The position numbers were made by a program, and so were the translations under genes. A DNA stretch of 64,000 bases, taken from Centrapalus pauciflorus. Lineage: Eukaryota > Streptophyta > Magnoliopsida > Asterales > Asteraceae. This document shows, in pieces, positions 21,804 to 31,810 of this stretch. The stretch spans positions 58,718 to 122,717 of the forward strand of contig JAANYP010001176.1 of NCBI GenBank assembly GCA_020465985.1. The letters run 5' to 3'. The stretch's first letter is position 1. Every line of letters begins with the position of its first letter. The notes below the pieces were generated by a model. It worked only from the letters and a program-made list of their open reading frames with translations, was not told the origin of the DNA and did not search any database.

Positions 21804-23236
21804 CACTTGTTGATCTTCCTAAAGAAAAGAGAGCCATTGGTACAAGATGGGTGTTCAGAAACAAAAAGGATGAGAGAGGGATAGTCATCAAGAACAAAGC
21901 AAGACTAGTAGCACAAGGGTACACTCAAGAGGAAGGCATAGATTATGATGATGTATTTGCCCCAGTGGCAAGAATTGAAGCCATCAGACTGTTTTTGGCT
22001 TATGCAAGCTTCAAAGATTTTAAAGTGTATCAAATGGATGTGAAGTCTGCTTTTCTATATGGCACAATTGAAGAGGAGGTCTATGTGTGTCAGCCTCCTG
22101 GTTTTGAGTACTACAAGTATCCAAAAAGAGTCTACAAGATAGACAAGGCTCTCTATGGACTCCATCAAGCCCCCAGAGCATGGTATGACACTTTGTCATC
22201 ATATCTTCTACAGAATGGGTTCAAGAGAGGCACTCTGGACAAAACACTTTTCACAAAGTCCATCAAAGCTGAGATTCTGATTGTACAAATCTATGTTGAT
22301 GACATCATCTTTGGCTCAACAAATGATTGTTTGTGCAAAGAGTTTGAGGCATTAATGCACAAAAAGTTTCAAATGAGTTCAATGGGAGAACTCACTTTCT
22401 TTCTAGGATTGCAGGTCAAGCAGAAGCCCACTGGTCTCTTCATCAGTCAATCAAAGTATGTCAAAGACATACTGGAAAAGTTTGGGTATCAAGACACCAA
22501 AGTTGCAAGTACTCCAATGGATCCTCACAAGCAGCTCCATACAGACAAAGATGGCATAGATGTGGACATTCATTTATACAGATCTCTTATAGGATCTCTT
22601 ATGTATCTAACATCTTCTAGACCTGATATTATGTTTGTTGTCTGTGTGTGTGCTAGGTTTCAATGCTCTCCAAAGGATTCTCATTTGGTTGCTGTTAAGA
22701 GAATCTTTAGATATCTCAAAGGCCAACCACATTTAGGTCTCTGGTATCCTAAAGACTCTCCTCTTGAACTAACAGCCTATTCTGACAGTGATTATGGAGG
22801 ATGCAATATTGACAGAAAATCCACAACTGGTGGATGTCAATACTTGGGAACAAGATTGGTCTCTTGGCAGTGCAAAAAGCAAACAACTGTCTCTACATCA
22901 TCCACTGAAGCAGAATATGTAGCAGCTGCAAGTTGCTGCTCCCAAGTGATGTGGATTCAAAATCAACTGAGAGACTATGGTATGAATTTTCTATCCACTC
23001 CCATTTATATTGACAATTCAAGTGCAATTAGCATTGTACAAAATCCAGTGAAATTTCCCAAAACCAAGCATATAGAAATTAGATTTCATTTTATAAGGGA
23101 TTGCAATGAGAAGAAATTAATCCAAGTTACCAAAATTCACACTGATGATCAGTTAGCTGATCTATTTACAAAACCATTTGATGTAGGAAGATTCACCTTC
23201 CTAGTATCAACTATTGGTATGGTTAATATGGATTAA
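21800..23236 (+). pseudogene. Element C pol: reverse transcriptase and RNase H, intact frame
   Basis: About 478 codons without a break; only the upstream one-base loss separates it from integrase. RT motifs: IGTRWVFRNKKDERG, ARLVAQGYTQEEGIDYDDVF, catalytic YVDDIIFG around residue 165, and GLQVKQKPTGLF. RNase H: D (YSDSDYGG), E (STEAEYVAAASCC), D (YIDNSSA). It ends TIGMVNMD. The first ATG (21800) is an accident of the frameshift, not a natural start. This reads as the best-preserved RT in the plus-strand elements. Confidence 0.9.
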
Positions 23237-23265
23237 TTTGTTTTTCTGTGCACATATGCTTGTTT

Positions 23266-23274
23266 AAGGGGGAG
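23266..23274 (+). promoter_or_regulatory. Internal polypurine-like tract between pol and aORF, element C
   Basis: AAGGGGGAG, 30 bp after the pol stop, matches the tract before the 3-prime LTR (GGGGGAGAT at 26370). The 300 bp to the aORF hold several CTGTTAG/CAAGCTGCTAG words and an AAACCTTTAAAGG box at about 23440. Confidence 0.55.
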
Positions 23275-23570
23275 TCACTGTTTCATTAACAGTCGCCAAA
23301 TTTTCAACTAACAGCTTGAGTATTTTCTCAAGCTGCTAGTTCATTTTCTCGGACTGTTAGTTGTTTCACTTGATCTGTCAAAGTGTGCAGGGTAATATGG
23401 TCATTTCCATAAGTGTGTGCGCGGGTTTAGATATTTTCAAAACCTTTAAAGGTTCCAGTTTCGTTCTATTGTAACTACCAGTTGCAAAATATCTTCTGGA
23501 ACCCTTCTTGATTCTCTGAAACAATTTCCACGCACATCTCTTAAACCCTAAAATCTCCAATTGATCTTCA

Positions 23571-26274
23571 ATGGAGTTCGTTAAAGAACACAACTGCCTA
23601 CCCTACTCTCTAAAGCATACTGATCTTGCACCGTTCCATGACATCATGGAATTCCTTCGAAGTTCCCATATCAATCATGCTCTCAATATCAATCCCACCA
23701 TATACATCTCTCATATTGAGCAGTTCTGGAACCGTGCCTCTGTACAAACCATCAATGGAGTCTCTTCTATGACATCCAAAATCGATGGCACTACCATCAC
23801 AGTGACTGAGGAATCCATTCGCCAACATCTGCATCTTCAAGATGCCTCAGGTATAACAGACCTATCCTTTAAAGCACATTTTTCTCCTAAATGGAAATAT
23901 CTTGTGCACATATTCAGCAGTGTATTAGCCCTAAAAGAACTGGTTGGTCCGAATTTTCATCAAACATTGCCACTGCCTTGGTGTGCTTTTCAACAGGCCA
24001 ACAGTTCAATTTTTCAAATATGATTTTTCAGGGGATGTTAAGGCATCATTCCCTAAAGAATGGGAAATTTTTGATGTATCCTCGATTTTTGGCAGAGATA
24101 ATTGCAAAAACTTGCACAAATTCTAATATACATAAGAGGATACATGTTTCCCATAGGCACTCACTATCTTCTGTTAAAAGGCTTTTAAATCCAAGTGCCA
24201 ATTTTTTGAGTGTAGATGTTCCATTGCCTTCTGCAATGATGAACATCATTCCAAGAAACAGAGGAGAGGGTCCTGAGCAGGCCCAGCCTAACACTACTGC
24301 TTCACCCCCAGGACCCCAACCCACTCCTCAATATACTCAAATACTATCTGTTCCTTTTGTTAAGCCTACATCTCCACTCCAATTATATAAAAGGAAAAGA
24401 GGTTCAGGAGCTCCTACCTCCTCAACCCTCAGACAACAGCCAAATAACCCTATGCAGGAGGACACTTCTGCACAGAATATCCAAAGGGTACCCATTGAGG
24501 ACACTCCCATCCTCACTCAGGAGGTGGACATCTCCCCAGAGATAGTCCATATGGGTTTTGTGGCTGGCACTACTGCTGTCTCTGCACAAGAGGCACAGGA
24601 CAGTGCCAACATTATTAAGACCACACCCATGGCAACAGCAGGTGTGCAAGCATCAGCTGGAAGTCCCCAGAACCAAGAACAGAGGGGCCCAGAGGTTTCT
24701 ACTTCTGGTAGTCATGCCAGTGATAGATCACAAGCACCACATACGTTTGCTGATCTTGAGGCTAGTCTGCAACTTATGTTATTAACGGATCCTAAGCTGC
24801 AACCTGTTGTAGCAATGTTGGAATATCATCAGTCCATCATTGCTGCACAGGGAGCACAAATCATTGCACTCAGGCAGGCAGAAGCGGCTCAAAATCAGAG
24901 AATGGATTATCTCCATAAAGGGTTTACCCTCTGTGGGAATAAGATCATTCAATTAGAGCGTTTGATTCAAACCCAAGTGGCAAAGGTTGTAGGTCCTCCT
25001 GACCAAACCAATGCTTCCAAAAAGGGGGAGAATCAGGAGATCCCTAAAGAAGTCCAAGCAGCTCCAACAGTTCAAGAATCTAGGCTAACAGTCCCAACAG
25101 CTTCTCAAGCTGTTAGCCTAGAAACTCAAGCTGCTTCTTCAAAAGCAACTGGAGTTGTTATAAGAGAAGGTTTTCAAGCTCCCATCAGTTCAGTCCAAGC
25201 TACAACTTCTGCTACAAAATAGAAGGGCAAGGGTATTCTTATAGAGTCTCCAAAGCATAAATTTTCTACTAAAGAAGCCCAGATTGCCTTTAATGCTGAG
25301 ATTGCCAGAAAGCTAGCAGAAGAACAAGATAAAGATTTAGACCAGCAAACCTATGCTCGAATGCAAGATGAGAAATCTTAGGAGACTACCTGAGGGGGTT
25401 TGTGGTCAAGCAAGGGGAAAGGAAGAGGAAGATGCCAACAGGGCATTCAAAGGCTGAGCATAGAAGATTTCTAATTAATTTTGCCTTTGCAGCTTGTATC
25501 CCAAAGAAGATGGCTCAATCCATGAGCACAGAAAGGCTGCAAGATATCCATGATAAGGAAATGGAAAAACGCAAGGTAGCCAAAGTCTCCCAAGAAGTCC
25601 AAAGTTCAAAAGTTTCAATTCAAGCTGCTGCAAGTGATCCTGCTCCTTCTGTTCAAGCTGTTGCTCCTATTCCTCAAACAGTGTCAATCTCACAAGCAAA
25701 GCTTGATCAGGTAAAAAGGGTGCTTTTTGAGCATCAGCTGCAACAAGTAATGGAGATAGAGAAGTCTCTTGACCAACATGATTTCTCAAAACCTCTTATT
25801 ACTTACTGGTATGCTAAGTCAATGGATAACATTGACTTAAGATATCATTTTGTAGTAAGTAGAGAAACTGGTCCTGAGGAAGAATATAAAAGCATAATGC
25901 ATATGGCTGAAAGGATGACAAGAGATGAGCTTACAAGGATGTATCAGGTTGGGACTGCAACTCAAGTCAGATCTTCCCTCCCACAAGTCAAGCAAGCCAT
26001 TAAAGATTTACAGAGTATTTTTGATCCTGAATCTATAAGGAAAGATATAGAGAATGCAAAGGAGATGAAGGTCAAACAGGTTGATCTGTTTGTTAAATCA
26101 AAGACCTACAGAATCAGATTTACAGATGGTTCTGGTATGTTCTTCAATTTTGAGTTTCTTGATCTTCCAAAGGATATACTTCTTCAGATGCTGTCTGCAC
26201 GGATATATTGTGATAAAGAGGATCTAAAGAAAGAATTTTTGAAGACTGTAAGTCAGAAACTTGCACAGTTGTAA
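23571..26274 (+). pseudogene. Element C accessory ORF, frameshifted
   Basis: ATG at 23571 (MEFVKEHNCLPYS) opens the protein. The N-terminal domain has the pattern IYISHIEQFWNRAS and a stretch of alternating hydrophobic residues, like the aORF of B. A one-base indel near 23915 moves it into the frame that ends at TAG 25220-25222 (SEFSSNIATALVCF, FLMYPRFL). That frame has a long Pro/Ser/Thr/Gln-rich middle and a helical segment near residue 310 (LEYHQSIIAAQGAQII). After the TAG and a further shift near 25390, a third frame (25402-26274) starts basic (KQGERKRKMPTGHSK), becomes helical and ends KTVSQKLAQL. Such aORFs accompany many eudicot Sirevirus-like elements; I know no function. Confidence 0.72.
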
Positions 26275-26369
26275 GTTTTTGAAAGCCTTGGTTTGTAAAT
26301 AACAGTTTTGCTTTGATTATTTTCCTTATTTGTATAGAACTTAAAGTCTTGTATAAAGAATTTAAGTTA

Positions 26370-26378
26370 GGGGGAGAT
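26370..26378 (+). promoter_or_regulatory. Polypurine tract of element C
   Basis: GGGGGAGAT immediately before the 3-prime LTR start at 26379. Confidence 0.9.
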
Positions 26379-27040
26379 TGTTGGGAAATATTCTAAGTAG
26401 TTCAAACTGTTAGTTAGACTTCTCATACTGTTAGTAGAATTCCTGTGTAAATACAAAGTTCATGCTGTTAGTTGAAGAAACTCGAGCTGCTAGTACAAAA
26501 GTTCATGCTGCCAGAGCATTTCACTCAAGTTGCCCTGCTCAAACTGCTAAGAGATTGAAGCTGCTCAACGGTTTCATAAACAGAAAGTGCTGACATTCAG
26601 GAAACGATATCTACATGAAGATTCCAGCATATCTACCATCAAAGAAGTCAGAGTCCTTCAAGGAAACAAATCAGAAAAGCATTATAAACACATAGAATAG
26701 GTTTTTCTATTCGATAGGAGTTTCTGCATATTCAAAATTGTAATTGCTTTTTGTTTAAGTTTCCATAAGCCTCTAAGGTTGTAAAACCCTAAGAACAATT
26801 TGTGTTCTTCGTCTAATCAAACAGATTAGAGGTGATTGTAATCATTGAAGTCAGCAATACAAGGAGTTTTGATTATTACTTGTGTTTATTTGTTATTTGA
26901 TTCTGAAAGCTTTTGTTAAACTAATTGAGTGTTATTCCGCAAACTTCTTAATTAAACTTTGATTCAAAGCAAGATTATTGATTTATACTCTGATAAATTC
27001 AAATCAGTTAGTCTTGGTTATTTAAGTTCAGATCCTGTCA
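26379..27040 (+). repeat. 3-prime LTR of element C
   Basis: 662 bp, equal in length to the 5-prime LTR. About eight single-base differences were counted by eye, for example C for T near 26443, G for C near 26556 and A for C near 26777. CCTGG follows. Confidence 0.95.
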
Positions 27041-27045
27041 CCTGG

Positions 27046-29906
27046 GTTATGATGGCCCTCTCTCCAAACCCTCCGATTGCCGCACGAAAAATCTACAATC
27101 TCACTGGCGGATCCTTTTTGATGTTATCAACAAGTGCTTCACCGCGAAGCACTCCGGCCACGACTCCGCATCGGCTCAGGTATTAGCCATGTTCACCGGC
27201 TTTGCCTTTGACTGACACGTTGATTATGGATAATGATGAGGATATCCACGAACGTCCAGAAGCAAACGTCTACCCCACTATGGCCATTCAAAAGCTTACT
27301 CTGCCAAAGGGGGCCCCTACAGTGCCTATAATGACAATTCCATTATCACTACTGCTACAGGCAAGGGGGTTGGAATGGGTTAGGGCTTACATTCAAGAGT
27401 TTTATCCGGATGAGTCTCAGTCAGAGTCGACTGAGACTAGCCAATCCGAAGGTGAGGCCAACATGAGTGAGGCTGAGGGAGCTCAGGTAGAAGTACAACA
27501 ATCTGTGGGTATAGGTGACAGGGAGCATGTGTTAGTGAGTGAGGGAGCAGGTGGTGAGGCGGCAGAGACGGCGGATTCAGAACGAACCGTCTCTGTCGTG
27601 CGAGCGATAGAAATTCCATCCGAGGGTGACCAAAGCCCAATCAGCCGGACTCCTCACCATAAGACCGTCAGTCCAATGGTCGATATCACCTACATCATCC
27701 ACTTGGTTTCCCCTCAAAGGGAGACCACTTCATTTCACGGGGTTATTGCACATACACCATCGCCCTCTCATTCGGAGAGTGGCGGTGTTGAAAGAGGTCA
27801 CACTCCTCCCCACGTGATCGCACTTCCTTCATTCACAATACCATCCCCCCATATACACACAACGCACGATGCCTTCGTGGCATCCCCAAGAGCTGCCTTC
27901 GTGGCAGCTCCACAAACTTCCGGATCTGAGCGTCCTATACAGGAGCCATAAATGACGGAAGGAAGACCTGAAGTGGCTCAATCAACGCCATCCACTTCCG
28001 GCCATCTCCCTATCAACTTGGAGATGTTAACGGCAGCTCTACGTGCTTTCGGAGTGATTACCCGGGCTGACCTGGACGCCCAAAATGAGGCTGCCGAGGA
28101 ACGTCACACCGCCTTTCTCTCACTTATAAAGGGTAAGGGTGTCGCTTCCGAAGCTGGCCCTCCACCAGGATCCCATTCAGTCCAAAATCATATTGCAGAG
28201 CTCTCGGACAAGATTGATGCGCTTACACGTTTAATTCTACAAGTCCAGGAGCAGATAAATTCTAGAATGGACCGCCTCGAGTCTGCAGTAATTGAACTCC
28301 AGTGCTGTCCTCAGGCTGAGGCTCCAAAAAGAAAGCATTGATCGTCATGAGGGGGAGAAAAGACAAAAAAAACTCAGTCTGAGGACCCGATGCTGTTTAT
28401 AGGGGGAGCAGAGACCGAAGGGACAGAGTTTCAGGGGTCCGGGGAACAGATGCAGGAGGCTCAGGAATATTTAATGATAGAAGACGAGCCCATGTTCGAG
28501 GGTCCAGCTCCACTGGATCTAATGACAGCTATGGTAGAGTTCGAGCCCGCTCATGAGAAAGTTGAAATCATATTGGTATCTGACTCAGACTCCGATATTG
28601 ACGACAGCGAACCTTTGATTATTCCTAAGCCTAAGCCAGAATCACCTAACAAATCCTCATCCTCTTCCTTTGATTTCCTAAACTCACCACCACCAGTCCC
28701 TCAACAAGAAATCCTTTCATCTATTCAAGCTCCCCCGTCACTCAAAGAATCCCATATAGTCCTAAGCCCTCAAAGATCTCCAAGCCCTCCTCCAGTCCAA
28801 CAAACTGAACTCCCAGGTCCTTCACAAACCAAAAGGGTTGATTGCTTTGATGAAACTCCAGAAGGACCCGGTGAATATAGGAGAGAGGATTTATACTGGG
28901 TAGACCGGTTTTCAAAGGGTGAGGTACACAATCTACCACCTGAAGAAAAAGACAAACTTCGACAAGAACGGCGGGGGACAATCATAAAACTACTTGAAGC
29001 TAAAAAGTCTGAAATCGAAGAACCCCCCGTTCAGGGCCTCAAAGAATTCCTACAGAAGTTTCCCCCTGAGCAGTTTCAGAACCCGTATTCAGAAGAGAGA
29101 TTTAAAATGGTATTCAGAAAGAAGCCTGGATCCTTTAGCAGACGCCTTCTTATGGAACTAACAAATGTAACCAAAGCTGAGCAGGCTGAATACTATCAAC
29201 TAATGCTCCGGGAGAGAAGGTCAAAAGTTTCCAATCGAAGATAAAGAAACTCATGTCCATCACCATGTGCAAAAGGGCAAAAGTATGCTATCCCTCCTTT
29301 CAAGTAGAAAGAGAAGATGGCACGGCTGATGAGTTCTTCGAGAATGACCTAGACTTCATAAATGTGGACGACGTCGAATTCCTACACGAGCGATTGAAAA
29401 ATCGTATTAAAGGACGTCTATCTCGCATGACTGCTTTAGGTGCCCTTGTTCGAAGTATGAACCGTCGCTCGATCATTATGTGCCTCAGAGACTTCCAAAT
29501 GGCGATCGAGAGCGCAATGGTTAAAGTGGGTCTTCGAGCACCTGAACAAGATAGCTTCCTCCTAGCCCACCATCCGGCCTACAGAGTTATACTCTCTGGA
29601 GACCCGGGTGTCATTTTTGTCAATTACAAGGGCTACAAAAGGTTCATGCGCTTTGAGGATCTCCCCTGTTACTCCGACGGTACTCTTAGATTGGTTAGAG
29701 CCGCGCTTACTCAGAAAGTTCAAGACTTTGACGCTCAACCAGATCCAGAACAAAGATGCTCACCGAAGGAAATTCAGGACACCCTCAGCGGCATTGAAAT
29801 CCTGAACGAAAGGCTACATTTGAGACAAGTGACCAGACGCTTTGACGTCATCCTTGGACTCCGAGAAACGACTGATCATGTCAGAGTTCCAGGACCTCCT
29901 AAATGA
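27046..29906 (+). pseudogene. Element B aORF, central and C-terminal parts
   Basis: Continues the protein begun at 15961 on the far side of element C. Compared with the copies in E it has a TGA replacing an Arg codon (CGA) near 27212 and an internal loss of about 111 bp (in frame) before MDNDEDIHERPEANVYP at about 27225. The open parts are 27202-27951 (acidic, then Ser/His/Pro-rich), 27952-28341 (helical, LEMLTAALRAFG and SRMDRLESAVIELQ), 28390-29244 (acidic, ILVSDSDSDIDDSEP, then FLQKFPPEQFQNPYSEERF) and 29253-29906. TGA at 28339 is followed by GAGGGGGAG, another purine tract. No enzyme motif. It is the only copy in the window that keeps the C-terminal 150 residues, because E is truncated there. 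Confidence 0.72.
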
Positions 29907-29910
29907 TCGA

Positions 29911-29922
29911 AAAGGGGGAGAT
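29911..29922 (+). promoter_or_regulatory. Polypurine tract of element B
   Basis: AAAGGGGGAGAT directly before the 3-prime LTR; five bases after the aORF stop. Confidence 0.92.
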
Positions 29923-30269
29923 TGTTAGACATTTAATTTCGATCATATGGAGTTATTTTGTAATAATTATTTACTTAGCATTTAGCTTTGTATTTATTTC
30001 CTTGTAATTTATTTTCTATGTAAAAGTCTAGGGGGCAATTGTGTCAATGCCCCATAGTTAATTAAATGGAGCTATAAAGCTCCTAGGGTTACTTTATGTA
30101 TCACACGGTTCATGAATTGAAAGAATACATTACTGCAGCCGCCACTTTACATTCTCTCATTATTCTCATTGTGTTATTCATCATAACCCTATTATTGAGC
30201 TTGTTTCTTTTTGGTTTGTGTGAAAGAATCATCAAGGTGCTGAATCATTTACGGGAATAGCATTTAACA
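29923..30269 (+). repeat. 3-prime LTR of element B
   Basis: 347 bp, same length and ends as 5506-5852; about 8 substitutions, four of them clustered at about 30156-30175. Followed by ACTAC. Confidence 0.95.
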
Positions 30270-30274
30270 ACTAC

Positions 30275-31108
30275 ACTTTCTGGTTCTATTTTACGCCCCT
30301 GCTCGAATTCCCTTCACTTCAAACTCGTTTCCAACATCCTCTAACACTGAAATAACTCAATTTTATGCTTCCTTTAACTAGTATAAACATATATTAACAT
30401 GTTTTAACATATATAACATAAAAATAAACCCATGTGATCCTTCTATATTCTTTAATTAACCTACACAAAAACAATCCCAGGTTTTCCTAGTTTCTTTGTT
30501 TATTAAGTTTGTAAGTTTCAGAAACCATTCAATCATCTTGCTACTAACAATTGAATTCTATGAAGCGTCAACTTTTCTTTTCATCTCCTTTTACCATTTC
30601 AAAGGTTATGAAGAAAGGAGAGGTAGACTGAATACATACACAAAAGAGTAAAAAAAATGATTACCTTAAACTTATTTGTGTTTGGTGGCACAAACTCCTT
30701 CAACCACCTAGTCAATTTTGCAAGTCTTTCTCCTGCCCTAAATTTCTTGTATATGCAGAATTTAGGAGACTGAAATGGGAGATTGGGAAGGGATTTAATC
30801 CCCTAATTGGTCAAAATCTTGCACCTTCACCCCTCAAGTTTCCTTCCTTCAACTTCAGCCACAAAACCTTTTACTCTTCACAATTTGAATCACTAACACT
30901 TGTATATGCATAAGGCATTAGTACATAAGGCTTGAAAGTTTTATACATATTTATGTAGGTTGCCAATTTACAAACTTTAAAGCATATAGTGCAAGTGAGT
31001 GAAACTTGTGGCCAATAATTCTCATAATCATTATAATTAAAACATTAATTGTAATTTATTTGGGAATTTAATCAATTTAATTATTTCCTTAATTATGAGG
31101 GTGTTACA
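30275..31108 (-). repeat. Gypsy-type LTR, upstream half, interrupted by element B
   Basis: The minus strand starts TGTAACACCCTCAT at 31108 and runs to the B insertion point, continuing at 5505-4706. No coding sequence. An AAGGTAATC splice-donor-like word lies near 30663, minus strand. Confidence 0.45.
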
Positions 31109-31355
31109 CAAGTATATAATTAGTAATTTAAATATTACTTGAAATTTGAGGGTGTTACAACCCCCCCCCCCCCCTACAATGATTCCGCTCACGGAATCAG
31201 TCCAGGAGCTATAGGAGTCCTATAGTAATCATTCATCATACTTGTTATACTTGTAAGTTATTTCTTGTTTACTCATCTACACACGACAATTCATACTAAT
31301 CGAGACAATTTCCATACTTTATTATATTTTATCATTTGTAGTTCACATTAAATAC
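31109..31355 (-). mobile_element. Remnant of a second minus-strand gypsy element: LTR start, G-run polypurine tract, 3-prime end
   Basis: Minus strand TGTAACACCCTCAA at 31159 repeats the start seen at 31108, so one gypsy LTR probably inserted 51 bp into another. Directly upstream on the minus strand is a run of 14 G (31174-31161), then CCGTGAGCGGAATCATTGTA, which resembles the usual end of gypsy elements just before the LTR. The rest is cut by the hAT element at 31356. Confidence 0.5.
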
Positions 31356-31367
31356 TAGAGGTGAACA
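31356..31367 (+). repeat. Left terminal inverted repeat of the hAT element
   Basis: TAGAGGTGAACA, exact inverse of 34607-34618. Confidence 0.9.
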
Positions 31368-31810
31368 AAAAAGTGGGTCTCAGCCGGTTTCACGAAGTCG
31401 GACCGGACCAGACTAGTCTTAGGTCGCTCGGTCCGGTCGGTCTCGGTCTTCAATTGTTACAAATGTAGTCGTTGGGTGTGTGTGAATACTGAGCTGGCCC
31501 TCTTCCCAAAGATTGTGTCGTTGGGTGTTTTTGTTTTTGTTTTTGCTTTTTGTTTTTGTTTTTTTGTTCTTTTTTTCAAATATAAATACCACAATTAATC
31601 TTCATTTTTTCATACAACAATTCAACTTACTCCCTACTTTTTCTACTCTCTCACTCTAAATTCAAGATTTCACACAACATATTAATTTATGTTTACAATT
31701 TCAAATTTCGTGGTTAGGATATCGGTTTTGGTTTCAACTAAATTCCGTGATTACTGTTTCAGTTTTACGATATCAAATTTGAATTTTATATGCTCCGTCA
31801 ACTTTTTATA

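Larger units (their letters stand above)
16403..27040 (+). mobile_element. Element C: complete Sirevirus-type Ty1/copia retrotransposon nested in B
   Basis: It has 662-bp LTRs at both ends (16403-17064, 26379-27040), the CCTGG duplication, a primer-binding site at 17067 and a polypurine tract at 26370-26378. Internal order: gag with two zinc knuckles and coiled coil, protease, integrase, RT-RNase H, internal polypurine-like tract, long aORF. The LTRs differ at about 8 of 662 positions by eye (1.2 percent), fewer per base than in host element B, as expected for a later insertion. Several frameshifts and stops are present despite the youth. It belongs to a different family from B: gag and aORF share only patterns. 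Confidence 0.93.
5506..30269 (+). mobile_element. Element B: complete Sirevirus-type Ty1/copia retrotransposon, interrupted by element C
   Basis: Two 347-bp LTRs (5506-5852 and 29923-30269), the ACTAC duplication, a Met-tRNA primer-binding site and a polypurine tract define the element. Removing the nested element C (10,638 bp plus its 5-bp duplication) leaves about 14.1 kb, long for copia. Order: leader with palindrome array, gag with Arg/Asp-rich segment and CCHC knuckle, long coiled-coil region, protease, integrase, RT-RNase H, internal polypurine-like tract, aORF leader, aORF, polypurine tract, LTR. Domain order and very long gag and aORF fit the Sirevirus (SIRE) lineage. The LTRs differ at about 8 positions by eye (2.3 percent). 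Several stops and frameshifts make it non-autonomous. The relative E lies at 53155-64000 on the other strand. Confidence 0.9.

Noticed and set aside
31161..31174. Run of 14 C considered as a telomere or G-quadruplex element
   Set aside because: Best explained as the polypurine tract of a minus-strand gypsy element next to TGTAACACCC.
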